Shown in pieces: positions 17,689-26,769 of a stretch of 39,212 nt of DNA. Location: contig JAAWCE010000128.1 of NCBI GenBank assembly GCA_022793065.1, positions 1 to 39,212 on the forward strand, given 5' to 3'. Origin of the DNA: Lachnospiraceae bacterium. GTDB taxonomy: Bacteria; Bacillota; Clostridia; Lachnospirales; Lachnospiraceae. The stretch's first letter is position 1. The number at the start of each line of letters is the position of its first letter. The notes under the pieces are model-generated. The model was given only the letters and a program-made list of their open reading frames with translations, searched no databases and was not told the DNA's origin. The position numbers and the translations under genes were made by a program.

Positions 17689-17763
17689 GTGTGAAATAAT
17701 CCTGACCCTTTCTTGCCAACATTAGGCAAATTTCAACAAAGTATCTTTGCCACATATAGGCGC

Positions 17764-19458
17764 TTACTTACGTCTTAAATTATCCATATTTATCTGCTCT
17801 ATTAAAGCAATCATACGTTCTGCCCAGACGCCCACACTATATTCCTTTTCTGCCTTCCTTCTGCCACTGTCTGCTATCCGCTCTCTGAAGTCATCCTGCT
17901 TCAAAAGCCCCTTTATCAAATCCGGTAACTTATCTAATTCCTCTAAATCATAACAGCATAACTCCCTTCCATCTGCAAAATGTTTTTCTATATAGCTGCT
18001 TTTTTCTGTAACGACAGTTGCCCCGGCAAGCATAGAATTAATAATTCTTTCATTGCATCCGCCTTTGTGCCAAGATAGAATATTTAAGGATATCTTCGCC
18101 CTTTGTAATATTTCGCTGCTCCGTTCTGCAGCCACTTCATCATGGCATATTAATTGTCTGCAATCAGCAAATGGGCTATTTTTCCAGCTCTGTCCATATA
18201 CATGCAGATATATACCCGCATCCAGCAATATCCGAATGATCCTTTCACGATAGTAATCTATAATACAGCGATGAACATTCCCCATGCCATACATCATACG
18301 CGCAATCTCCTCCTTGCCTGCCCAAATTCCATAATCCAAAAGCATTTGGTTAAATGCTGCTTCGGCAGGCTGATTCGTCCATTTTCTCAAATACTTCAAA
18401 TATCGAGCTGCCATTCTCCTATCCGTTCTGTTACATCTTTTTAGTTGCGCAAAATACTCTCTGTAATCCCAGTATGTTCCCATAAACACAACATCCAGAT
18501 CCCTGTTTCGGTTGTGTGTCTTTTGTATTGTCCCACCAAGCGGCATTAAAAAGCAACCTGCAACCGTTGATGCATACTCCCGAATAAACTCTACATAGGT
18601 CTCGTCATGTGTGAGAAAATAAACCTCCTTCCCATGCCGATTTAACTGCATATGAAACCAAAAGGGATGGTCAAACAATATTTGTATTTTAGGTCCATGT
18701 ATCAAATCCGTAAAATAACATCCGGAATCTTTTAAATAACATTCCAATAATTTATTTTGAAACCCGATCACCGCTTGATAATGTTTTCCCACGAACTGTA
18801 CCAGATGATCCGAATCTGTATGTGCCAAATTATAGATTTCTACGTTTTTTCCGCATTCCGAAAGCCCACGCGCTAAGTTCTGTGCCATATCATTTACGAC
18901 ATTATAACAACTGGTTTTTGTCATCAATAGTAAAAACGGCTGCGTGGCCTGATACACTCCCCAATATTTCTGTCTTTTACATAACATATCCTCCAAATAA
19001 GAGATGAGATCCCCGTCCTTACATTGCTCAATATAATACACACAATTTTCCAAAAAAGGTTGGTAATAACTTGCATTACGCAAATCCTGTTCATAGCGAC
19101 TTAATACATATGCATCTGTATAAAAATCACTTGTCGCCGCCCAATTCTCATCTACCCGATCGTCTACAAAATACGCGGCTCTTCCTTTTTGGGCCAGCCG
19201 AATCAACAATTCATATCCCTTCCCATTCACTAACCTGTTGTTTTCTCCTCCCACCTGGCAATAGAGTTCTTCTGTCACCCAAAAGCCAAATGAAGCATAC
19301 CGTTCATTTAGGATAATTTGTAACCAATCCAAATTTCCCTCCATCTTTTCAGGCAAAATGCAGATTATATTTGCTCCACTTTCTCTACTAAACTGTTCAA
19401 TCTGCCATTCTGATATAAAATTAATCCGGATATTGCCCACAAACCTCCACTTGCCCAT
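17764..19458 (-). CDS. Large CgeB-like glycosyltransferase
   Basis: Protein of 564 aa. The C-terminal ~200 residues are a group 1 glycosyltransferase domain of the CgeB type (YYRERIIRILLDAGIYLHVY, AKISLNILSWHKGGCNERI, NSMLAGATVVTEKSS). A middle segment (FGxx-like region LIHGPKIQILFDHPFWFHM) corresponds to the DUF3880-like half, and the N-terminal ~170 residues are an extra domain I do not recognise. The ATG at 19458 follows AAGGGG by 8 bases and lies 20 bases after the previous stop; the GTG at 19500 has no usable ribosome binding site. It diverges strongly from the four ~390-aa CgeB paralogues in this window. Confidence 0.82.
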   Translation of the reverse strand: MGKWRFVGNIRINFISEWQIEQFSRESGANIICILPEKMEGNLDWLQIILNERYASFGFWVTEELYCQVGGENNRLVNGKGYELLIRLAQKGRAAYFVDDRVDENWAATSDFYTDAYVLSRYEQDLRNASYYQPFLENCVYYIEQCKDGDLISYLEDMLCKRQKYWGVYQATQPFLLLMTKTSCYNVVNDMAQNLARGLSECGKNVEIYNLAHTDSDHLVQFVGKHYQAVIGFQNKLLECYLKDSGCYFTDLIHGPKIQILFDHPFWFHMQLNRHGKEVYFLTHDETYVEFIREYASTVAGCFLMPLGGTIQKTHNRNRDLDVVFMGTYWDYREYFAQLKRCNRTDRRMAARYLKYLRKWTNQPAEAAFNQMLLDYGIWAGKEEIARMMYGMGNVHRCIIDYYRERIIRILLDAGIYLHVYGQSWKNSPFADCRQLICHDEVAAERSSEILQRAKISLNILSWHKGGCNERIINSMLAGATVVTEKSSYIEKHFADGRELCCYDLEELDKLPDLIKGLLKQDDFRERIADSGRRKAEKEYSVGVWAERMIALIEQINMDNLRRK

Positions 19459-19478
19459 ATTTGTATCCCCTTCTACGC

Positions 19479-20585
19479 CTATCCTTTTTTGCCATTCCAC
19501 CGCTCCATTACTTTGTCCCTATTTTTTGCATAGCATACCGCTATTCCAAACACAGCGACCTGTGAAATCATACCCTGATGATGCTTTGCTAAAAGCTGCC
19601 GTACTGCATTTCTGTCCCCATACTCTATCCGCTTTACCAAAAATTTATCTTCCCGAAAATTTTGCAGTAATTCCTGTGATGTCATCCCATCCCCATAAAA
19701 AGGAGGCCGACAACCTAAATGATTTTCTATCTGTCGGACATAACAAATATTTTCCAGACAAATCAATTCTGCCTTTGAGCCCAGCAAAGTATGGTATTGC
19801 TTCAAAAGCTGCCCTGCCACTTCCATCTCACCGCAATCTACCAACCTAAAAACTTCATCCCCAAATTCATCCAGAATCTGCGCCCCAATATCATGATATG
19901 AATAAACATTCCCCAATATAAACGGACGTATATCTTGATATTCTTGCGAAAAAATCCTGCGTTCCCCCTCATAATGCATATATTTACTTGTTTCATTATC
20001 ATGCCAGCACCACGGCGTCGGTTGATACGGTACAGCCACCTGATATCCATGCCTTTTCATTTCAAGTGACTGGGAAACATCATAAAAATCCCATTTTTTG
20101 AATAAATCTTCCCGCCAAGGCAAATCATATTGCGTCGCCATAAACAGTCCGTCAATTGCTTCAACAACTGTAAACCCCTGTTTCATGACATCTGATTGAT
20201 AGTTTAACTCTAATGGTTTACAGTTCGTGTCTATTCGTCCTGTATCCCACGCACTATGCGCCATTCCATTTTCCGGTATCCGTCTGGCACCTACTACTCC
20301 AAGCATTCCTACAGATGCATTCTGTTGAAAGATATCAAGCATTACGTTAAGCATTTCGGGATAAATCAGGCATGTATCCTGATGCAGATAAATTCGATAT
20401 TTCGCATCTGACTGCGCCATACCGCAATTATATCCCGCCGCCATAGATGATGCCCCTTCTATTACCGTAAGTTCTGTCCGCATTCGTTCCGGAACCAGCA
20501 AGCGGCTGATATAAAATTTAGATTCTTCCAGTTCCCTCTTATCATTTACACATAAAATAAATTGTATTTTACCCTGATCACCCAT
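19479..20585 (-). CDS. StrF-type (PF13712-like) glycosyltransferase with helical tail
   Basis: Protein of 368 aa. Residues 1-~225 form a glycosyltransferase module: start IQFILCVNDKRELEESKFY, core SDAKYRIYLHQDT, then EAIDGLFMATQYDLPWREDL, WDFYDVSQS and PWCWHDN. These features match the streptomycin-cluster StrF-like family. Residues ~240-368 are a helical tail containing FREDKFLVKRIEYGD, which resembles segments repeated in the 1019-aa neighbour. It overlaps the upstream gene by 8 bases (start inside ATGAATGGGTGA), implying translational coupling. No membrane segment. Substrate unknown. Confidence 0.83.
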   Translation of the reverse strand: MGDQGKIQFILCVNDKRELEESKFYISRLLVPERMRTELTVIEGASSMAAGYNCGMAQSDAKYRIYLHQDTCLIYPEMLNVMLDIFQQNASVGMLGVVGARRIPENGMAHSAWDTGRIDTNCKPLELNYQSDVMKQGFTVVEAIDGLFMATQYDLPWREDLFKKWDFYDVSQSLEMKRHGYQVAVPYQPTPWCWHDNETSKYMHYEGERRIFSQEYQDIRPFILGNVYSYHDIGAQILDEFGDEVFRLVDCGEMEVAGQLLKQYHTLLGSKAELICLENICYVRQIENHLGCRPPFYGDGMTSQELLQNFREDKFLVKRIEYGDRNAVRQLLAKHHQGMISQVAVFGIAVCYAKNRDKVMERWNGKKG

Positions 20586-21234
20586 TCATGTCCGCTCCGT
20601 ATTCCGCTAAAAATTTTTTCCTTTCATTATAGTAGTTGCTTAAATTTAAAAACCCATCATCGTGAATACACCATGGCTCTTCCATAGCAGGAACCACAAC
20701 CCGATATCCCTTTCTGCGAAACTCAAATGACTGGGAAACGTCATAAAAATCCCATCCCGTAAACAAATCTTCCCGCCAGGGTATGTCATATTGTGTTGCC
20801 ATCAATAATCCGTCCACTGCTTCTACCTCGTTCATTTCCGGCCCGCCCATTATACTTACTCCTGCCTTTACCACATTACTGGTATAAATCCGTCCCACCC
20901 GTTCTCCATACCACATAACCGCATGTTCCGGCAATTTAGGTGCCCCTACCATACCAACCAAACCAATCCGCTCATCTTCAAATACATTTAATAGATCGGA
21001 CAAGAAATTTTTATTTATGATAAAGACATCCTGATGCAGATAAATCTTATATTTTGCATCACTTTGCTGCATTCCCGCATTATATCCCGCAGTCATGGAA
21101 TCCGCGTCAGAAATCGTAAGGATATCTACACAAAACCCTTTTGGTATTGACAGATGGGCGATATAATACAAGCATTCTTTTTTATATCGTTCATGATTGG
21201 TACACAATATAAAACAAATTTTTTTCGGATTCAT
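20578..21234 (-). CDS. StrF-type (PF13712-like) glycosyltransferase, single module
   Basis: Protein of 218 aa made of just one module of the family: KKICFILCTNHERYKKECLY, SDAKYKIYLHQDVF, EAVDGLLMATQYDIPWREDL, WDFYDVSQS and PWCIHDDG. The helical tail found in the two neighbours is missing. Its ATG overlaps the stop of the 1019-aa gene by four bases (ATGA), and its own stop overlaps the next start by eight, so the three genes form a coupled unit. The module order in the unit reads as a duplication series. Activity is inferred from family resemblance only. Confidence 0.83.
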   Translation of the reverse strand: MNPKKICFILCTNHERYKKECLYYIAHLSIPKGFCVDILTISDADSMTAGYNAGMQQSDAKYKIYLHQDVFIINKNFLSDLLNVFEDERIGLVGMVGAPKLPEHAVMWYGERVGRIYTSNVVKAGVSIMGGPEMNEVEAVDGLLMATQYDIPWREDLFTGWDFYDVSQSFEFRRKGYRVVVPAMEEPWCIHDDGFLNLSNYYNERKKFLAEYGADMNG

Positions 21235-24200
21235 GTTTCTTCACACAACTTTCTTAATTTTTCTGTAATCTGTGTCGGCTGCTTCACCTGAGCCAAGCAA
21301 TAAACAGCCTCTTCTTTTTTACCTACCTGTATACATAATTCCGCCATTGTACCTAATATTTCCTCTGTACCCGGACAAAGTTCATTCGCATATTTTAACA
21401 TGGAAAATGCCATTCCCTGCATATTACACTCTAAAAATATAGCTACAAGACGTCCTAATAACCCTACTTTATCCATGCCTGCCACATATACCATATATTT
21501 TAAGAAATATCCGGAAATATGATGAGTACGAACCATCTCAATAAATTGGACTCCCGGTGCTTCTTCCATATCAAACTCCACACGCCATAATCCAAATTTT
21601 ATCTCCTGAATCAATGACATTACTTCTTCTATGCTACTCCGCCCGTCAAAAATTGTGTGATTAACGCCCCCTTGCAATTCTTCCTCATATATCTGGTTTG
21701 CAATCATCATATATGCCATATCTGTCACACTATCAAATTTGCTGCAAAATTCCGCTGACGCTAATAATGCAGATAACTCCCCTCTGTTTTCTTCTTTTAA
21801 TAGACGGTTGATACGCGTGCGGTATTCTGGCAATTCAATTTCCCAAACCCCCGCCATTATCTCCCAACTTTTCTCAATTTCAGAAACCTCCTCTTTCGTT
21901 TTATAAAAAAAAGGAACAGGCGCCAGTTCTTTGCGCATTACATCAAATGGTATGGATTCTGCTAAGGAAATCTGCTGCGCAATCATTTTCAGATAATCTA
22001 ACCCTTTTACATCCTTTCCTGTCACTGCATACTCTGCAAGCACCGGCAGTAATTGTTCAAAATGAAACATATGGTGAATTCCAACCAGAACTATAAATGG
22101 AATACTATATAAATCCTGCTTCATAACATACACAAAACCCTCTTTTCTGGAGTTTCGGCATCGCTCCATATCCCAAAGCAAAAATTTCAGATTATAATAC
22201 CTTTTTTTTACCGTTTTATAAGTTTCTCCCTTATGCCAGCTTTGGACTCCCCCATATAGCTCCCGTTCCACACTACAAACAGAAATAATCTTTTTTAGGA
22301 TAGACAACTCACTATCCATAATGACCGCATCGTCATACTGGTTGCAAAGCAAGCCTGCTTCATCCAGAAGGCCTTGCTCCATACTCTGCACAATTTTATC
22401 CGTCATGTTTTGATACTGCCGTTTTAAATCATAGTTATAAAAAAAATCTTCCTCCCTGTAAATTGGATTCTGAAAAAAACATGCATATTCCTGTAATAAC
22501 TTTTTGCGTCCCTGATTATAGTTTTGAAGTTTCGTTCTACCACAGTCATGCATACACCAGGGCTGCTCCTGATGCGGAACCACAACCAGATACCCTGCTT
22601 TTCGAAACTCAAAAGACTGGGAAATATCATAAAAATCCCATCCGTCAAACAAATCTTCACGCCATGAAAGATCGTATTGCGTCGCCATCAACATCCCGTC
22701 GACTGCCTCTACTTCCTGACAAATGTCCTGCTTCGGATTTTTACCCTGTTTGATTCCTGTATCTTGCGTATCGCTTGCATAGGTCATTCCTACATTCCAT
22801 GCACGATACAAAACTCCATCATTGGGAATATTTACACCGCCTAATACGCCTATCATGCCTACAGCTTTATTTTCAAAGATTTTTAAGACGTCATAGATAA
22901 AACGGCTGTTCCAAATAAATACATCCTGATGTAAATATACTTTATATTTTGCATCCGTTTGCTTCATCCCCTGATTATAACCTGCCGCCATTGATTTTGC
23001 GCCTGTTACAGAAATAATCTCAATTTCAAATGCCTCCGGTAATTCCAATTCATTCAAATAAGAAACACATTCTGCTTGATATTGATCATCATTACAGCAA
23101 ATAATAAAAGCCATTTTCTCTTTATTCAGCGTACTAGAAAGCTGTCGCAGGATATCCGCCACCTTCAAATTGCCCATTTTATAGTAAATAGACGCAAACT
23201 GTCCCAGCGCTTCTTTTCCGTTAATTGTATTATGTGAAATAAATTTAACCAGTGCTTCTGTTGAAATACTCTCATTTTTTATCAAATCTGCAAGCCTGGC
23301 TTCTCCGTCTCCTGCGCCAAATTCCATTTGATACAGCCAAAATTTCACCTGCTGATAACGCGTTCTTACATCCCTCCACGATTCTCCGGATGAAAAAAAA
23401 GACGTCTTACTTCCTTCAGCCTGCTCCTCATACCATATTTCCATCACATTGCGCAAAAAAGACAACTCTGTATCGCTGCTAAGCTTCTGATAATTTTGAT
23501 ATAGGAATACATATAAATCCTCATATTCCCCACAATCGAATAATTGAATTAATTGTTCCTTTATCTTCTGAGTAATGTTCCACTGTTCTAATTGAAACCC
23601 TACTTGCTTTTCCAGATTATTTCCCAAAAGATATTCGCTGTATTGCCGAACAAAAATTCTTCTTTCTTCCTCATAATTCCTCAAATTCTGATAGCCGCTA
23701 TCATGGAAACACCAGCACTTCTTTTGCATTGGCACTTTCACTAAATACCCTGCTTTACGAAACTCAATTGCCTGCGAAACATCATAAAAGTCCCATCCGC
23801 AAAAAAGATCTTCCCTCCAAGGGATATCATACTGCGTAGCAATTAAACAGCCATCTACCGCTTCAACTGCCAAGCCATCTTCCCCTATCATGATCTGACC
23901 GGCAACCTCAAAGGATACATAAGAATCGTTTGTTTTTATTCGTCCACAATTCCATACCGAATATATAATACCATTTTTCGGCAAATCAATTCCACCGACT
24001 ACGCCAAACATTCCAACCTGTTCATCTGAAAATATTTCAAGCATTTCATAAATAAAATCAATATGTAGCAGAAACGTATCCTGATGTAAATACACCTTAT
24101 ATTTTGCATCAGACTGGCGCATTGCCAGATTATATCCCGATGCCATGGAAGTTGCCCCATGGATCATCTCTATCTCTACCTGCATCCCATCCGGTACATT

Positions 24201-24290
24201 CAGCCGTTCTAAATAACTTCGGCATTCTTTTTCATACATGCCGTCATTTGTACAACATATAAAACAAACTTTATATTGATCCACTATCAT
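21231..24290 (-). CDS. Tandem double StrF-type glycosyltransferase with three helical repeats
   Basis: A 1019-aa protein. Module 1 (residues ~5-225) and module 2 (~392-610) each show SDAKYK/TDAKYK-VYLHQD, EAVDG, ATQYD, WREDLF, GWDFYD and a CxHD end motif (CWCFHD at 192-197; PWCMHDCG at 577-584). Each is followed by a helical block ending in a similar signature: VKFWLYQMEFG near 315-325 and LKFLLWDMERC near 701-711. A third block near 898-908 (IKFGLWRVEFD) has no glycosyltransferase module before it. The C-terminus is TPR-like. It is the first gene of the minus-strand block, downstream of a divergent intergenic region. Two catalytic modules suggest two sequential transfers by one chain. Confidence 0.85.
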   Translation of the reverse strand: MIVDQYKVCFICCTNDGMYEKECRSYLERLNVPDGMQVEIEMIHGATSMASGYNLAMRQSDAKYKVYLHQDTFLLHIDFIYEMLEIFSDEQVGMFGVVGGIDLPKNGIIYSVWNCGRIKTNDSYVSFEVAGQIMIGEDGLAVEAVDGCLIATQYDIPWREDLFCGWDFYDVSQAIEFRKAGYLVKVPMQKKCWCFHDSGYQNLRNYEEERRIFVRQYSEYLLGNNLEKQVGFQLEQWNITQKIKEQLIQLFDCGEYEDLYVFLYQNYQKLSSDTELSFLRNVMEIWYEEQAEGSKTSFFSSGESWRDVRTRYQQVKFWLYQMEFGAGDGEARLADLIKNESISTEALVKFISHNTINGKEALGQFASIYYKMGNLKVADILRQLSSTLNKEKMAFIICCNDDQYQAECVSYLNELELPEAFEIEIISVTGAKSMAAGYNQGMKQTDAKYKVYLHQDVFIWNSRFIYDVLKIFENKAVGMIGVLGGVNIPNDGVLYRAWNVGMTYASDTQDTGIKQGKNPKQDICQEVEAVDGMLMATQYDLSWREDLFDGWDFYDISQSFEFRKAGYLVVVPHQEQPWCMHDCGRTKLQNYNQGRKKLLQEYACFFQNPIYREEDFFYNYDLKRQYQNMTDKIVQSMEQGLLDEAGLLCNQYDDAVIMDSELSILKKIISVCSVERELYGGVQSWHKGETYKTVKKRYYNLKFLLWDMERCRNSRKEGFVYVMKQDLYSIPFIVLVGIHHMFHFEQLLPVLAEYAVTGKDVKGLDYLKMIAQQISLAESIPFDVMRKELAPVPFFYKTKEEVSEIEKSWEIMAGVWEIELPEYRTRINRLLKEENRGELSALLASAEFCSKFDSVTDMAYMMIANQIYEEELQGGVNHTIFDGRSSIEEVMSLIQEIKFGLWRVEFDMEEAPGVQFIEMVRTHHISGYFLKYMVYVAGMDKVGLLGRLVAIFLECNMQGMAFSMLKYANELCPGTEEILGTMAELCIQVGKKEEAVYCLAQVKQPTQITEKLRKLCEET

Positions 24291-24381
24291 TCATCTTCTT
24301 TCACTCAAAGATTTTCTGTTTTCTTTTTTCAACGATTATGATATATTTGTTTTATTATACAACAAAATAGGAGGAATTACC
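24291..24381. promoter_or_regulatory. Divergent promoter region between two glycosyltransferase operons
   Basis: A 91-base AT-rich gap separates the start of the 1019-aa gene (minus) from the first of three CgeB genes (plus), so promoters for both must lie here. On the minus strand TTGTAT, 16 bases and CATAAT form a plausible sigma-A pair. On the plus strand TATTATAC precedes AGGAGG, but a matching -35 is weak. The arrangement is clear; the exact elements are tentative. Confidence 0.45.
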
Positions 24382-25557
24382 ATGCATTTTCTATTTATCC
24401 GAACTAAAAAATCTGTATTCGACATTCCTTGGGCTTTAATGGAACTAAAGCACCATGTTTCTATTCTTGAGGAATTTGAATTTGATCCCTTAGGAGACGA
24501 CAATAATCCGGAAGCTTATGAATCTGTTACCCAACAAATAAAAGACCATGTGTTTGACTTTGTAATTTCCTACCTTTTTATTCCGAAAGTATCCACTATT
24601 TGCGAGAAACTATCTGTCAATTATATTTCCTGGACTTATGATTCTCCGTTGGTATCATTATTTCATCCGTCCATTTATAACCTTCATAACTATACTTTTG
24701 TATTTGACCGCACCGAATACGAACGCCTGTTAAAAAGAAATATTCCCCATCTTTACCATCTTCCACTGGGGGTCAATCTCTCCCGTACAGGCGCATTAAA
24801 TATCACGCCTGAAGATGAGAAAAAATACGCCTGTGATATTTCTTTTATCGGAAATCTTTATGAAGAAAATTCATATAACACCATTATCCACCTTTTTCCG
24901 GAACATCTGGCTCTAGAACTAAAGACATATCTGATGAAAAATTTGTGCTGCTGGCAAAACGTAAAATCATGGCCAAGCGTTTCCCCCGCCGTTACAGATT
25001 TTATTACGCAGACATTATATGGCGGCAACTGGAATAGATGGGATATGGATCAATCCCTTTACTATGGATTATTAATCCTTACCCGAAAACTTGCCGAAAT
25101 GGATCGCATTACTGTATTGAATACTCTTGCTGAACATTACTCTGTTGAATTATATACGACCAGCGACACTCGCATCCTGAATGGAATTCATGTAAACAAA
25201 GGCGTAGATTATTACACTGATATGAATAAAATATTTTACTTAAGTAAAATCAATTTAAACATTACCTTACCGTCAATCGAAACCGGAATTCCCCAAAGGA
25301 TTTTTGACATCATGGGGAGCGGCGGATTTGTTTTGACAAATTATCAGGAAGAAATTGACGATCTCTTTACCATCGGCAAAGATATTGAAGTATTTCACGA
25401 CCTGCAGGAACTATTGGAAAAATGCGCTTATTACCTTACGCATGAAAAGGAGCGCCTGACCATTGCCATGAATGGATACATGAAAGTCCGGGAGTGCCAC
25501 AGCTACATTCACCGAATAAACCAGATATTACATACGATTGAGAGGGAAAAACATTGA
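24382..25557 (+). CDS. CgeB/DUF3880-type glycosyltransferase (tandem copy 1)
   Basis: GT-B-like protein of 391 aa. Family motifs are YDSPLVSLF, FVFDRTEYERL, DISFIGNLYEEN and KINLNITLPSIETGIPQR followed by MGSGGFVLTNYQEE. In place of the GIPLRC of the copy at 14024 it reads GIPQRI, so it belongs to a diverged branch. The ATG follows AGGAGG by eight bases. Its TGA stop overlaps the TTG start of the next gene. No membrane segments or signal peptide, so a cytoplasmic enzyme. Donor sugar unknown; four related copies in one locus suggest successive steps in one glycan. Confidence 0.87.
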   Translation: MHFLFIRTKKSVFDIPWALMELKHHVSILEEFEFDPLGDDNNPEAYESVTQQIKDHVFDFVISYLFIPKVSTICEKLSVNYISWTYDSPLVSLFHPSIYNLHNYTFVFDRTEYERLLKRNIPHLYHLPLGVNLSRTGALNITPEDEKKYACDISFIGNLYEENSYNTIIHLFPEHLALELKTYLMKNLCCWQNVKSWPSVSPAVTDFITQTLYGGNWNRWDMDQSLYYGLLILTRKLAEMDRITVLNTLAEHYSVELYTTSDTRILNGIHVNKGVDYYTDMNKIFYLSKINLNITLPSIETGIPQRIFDIMGSGGFVLTNYQEEIDDLFTIGKDIEVFHDLQELLEKCAYYLTHEKERLTIAMNGYMKVRECHSYIHRINQILHTIEREKH

Positions 25558-26732
25558 ATATCTTATTTTATCGTTATGGAAGCATATGTGAACCTGACAT
25601 CATAACAGCCCTTTGGGAACTTGGACATAGCACAACAGAAATCACAGACGAAATCACCAACAAAGGTCTGCTTCCTCAGGAATGTATTAAAATCGTTAGC
25701 GATTTCCTGCTAGAACACCCTGTAGACGCTGTATTCAGTATAAATTTTTTTCCTACACTTTCCGAAGTCTGCAACATATTTAAAATCCGATATCTTTCCT
25801 GGATCGTAGATTCTCCAGTTATGGAACTTTATTCTACATCCATAAAAAACCCATATAACCGGGTATTCTTGTTTGATTATGTACTATATCAGGAAATTTC
25901 CCCCTTAAACCCTGCTTGTATTTTCCATCTGCCGCTTGCCGTAAATGTCAAAGCAAAAGATACCGTTATAAATACTGCTTCTAAACAAACACGTTATAAA
26001 TTTACCAGTGAAATATCATTTGTAGGATCGTTGTATACGGAAAAATGCCCTTATGATCGTTTTCATTCCCCATCCGGATACCTAAGTGGTTATTTAGATG
26101 CTATTATGAAAGCCCAACAGAAAATATATGGATATTACTTTATTCAAAACGTTCTGACAGATGATATCGTAGCAGATTTTAAAGCACATTTTCCCCATTT
26201 TTATACTTTTCCGGCAAAATCCTATTTAACAGACAAGATTACCCTCTCACAGCTCTACATTGGAAATAAAATCACTGCAATGGAACGCATAGAAACTATG
26301 AAAATATTGAGTGAAAATTTTACAACTACAATTTATACCGGAAGCGACACTTCCATGTTACCCCACATACAAAACCGAGGACTGGCAAAATCCCTCACTG
26401 AAATGCCGATTATTTTCCACGAAAGCAAAATCAATCTGAACACAACTTCAAAAGCCATACGAAGCGGTCTGCCATTACGTATATGGGATATTTTAGGTTC
26501 TGGTGGATTTGTGCTTTCAAATTATCAGGAAGAAATACCACAATTTCTAAAAATCGGAGAGCATCTGGACATTTATAGCAGCATGGAAGAACTTGTGGAC
26601 AAATGTCATTATTATCTCTCCCACCCAAAGGAACGAAAAGAAATTGCTGAACAAGGATTTAAAGAAGTATGTGCCCACCATACCTATGAAATAAGACTCA
26701 CAAATCTATTTTCATTGGCATTCGGACTGTAA
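25554..26732 (+). CDS. CgeB/DUF3880-type glycosyltransferase (tandem copy 2)
   Basis: Protein of 392 aa starting MNILFYRYGSICEPDIITAL, with VDSPVMELYS, EISFVGSLYTEK and KINLNTTSKAIRSGLPLR followed by LGSGGFVLSNYQEE. The start is a TTG inside TTGA, overlapping the previous stop; GAGGG lies six bases before it. The overlap implies translational coupling with copy 1. Compared with its siblings the conserved segment reads NTTSKAIRSGL rather than NITLRSIQSGI, which suggests a different acceptor or donor. It is followed 37 bases later by copy 3. Confidence 0.87.
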   Translation: MNILFYRYGSICEPDIITALWELGHSTTEITDEITNKGLLPQECIKIVSDFLLEHPVDAVFSINFFPTLSEVCNIFKIRYLSWIVDSPVMELYSTSIKNPYNRVFLFDYVLYQEISPLNPACIFHLPLAVNVKAKDTVINTASKQTRYKFTSEISFVGSLYTEKCPYDRFHSPSGYLSGYLDAIMKAQQKIYGYYFIQNVLTDDIVADFKAHFPHFYTFPAKSYLTDKITLSQLYIGNKITAMERIETMKILSENFTTTIYTGSDTSMLPHIQNRGLAKSLTEMPIIFHESKINLNTTSKAIRSGLPLRIWDILGSGGFVLSNYQEEIPQFLKIGEHLDIYSSMEELVDKCHYYLSHPKERKEIAEQGFKEVCAHHTYEIRLTNLFSLAFGL

Positions 26733-26769
26733 AGTTCCCATTTCAAATCAGAAAGGATTGTAACAAATT

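Noticed and set aside
17700..17763. Short hairpin TTGCC/GGCAA between the CgeB-like gene and the GT2 fusion gene
   Set aside because: The stem is only 5 bp with no U-run; too weak to call a terminator or regulatory element.
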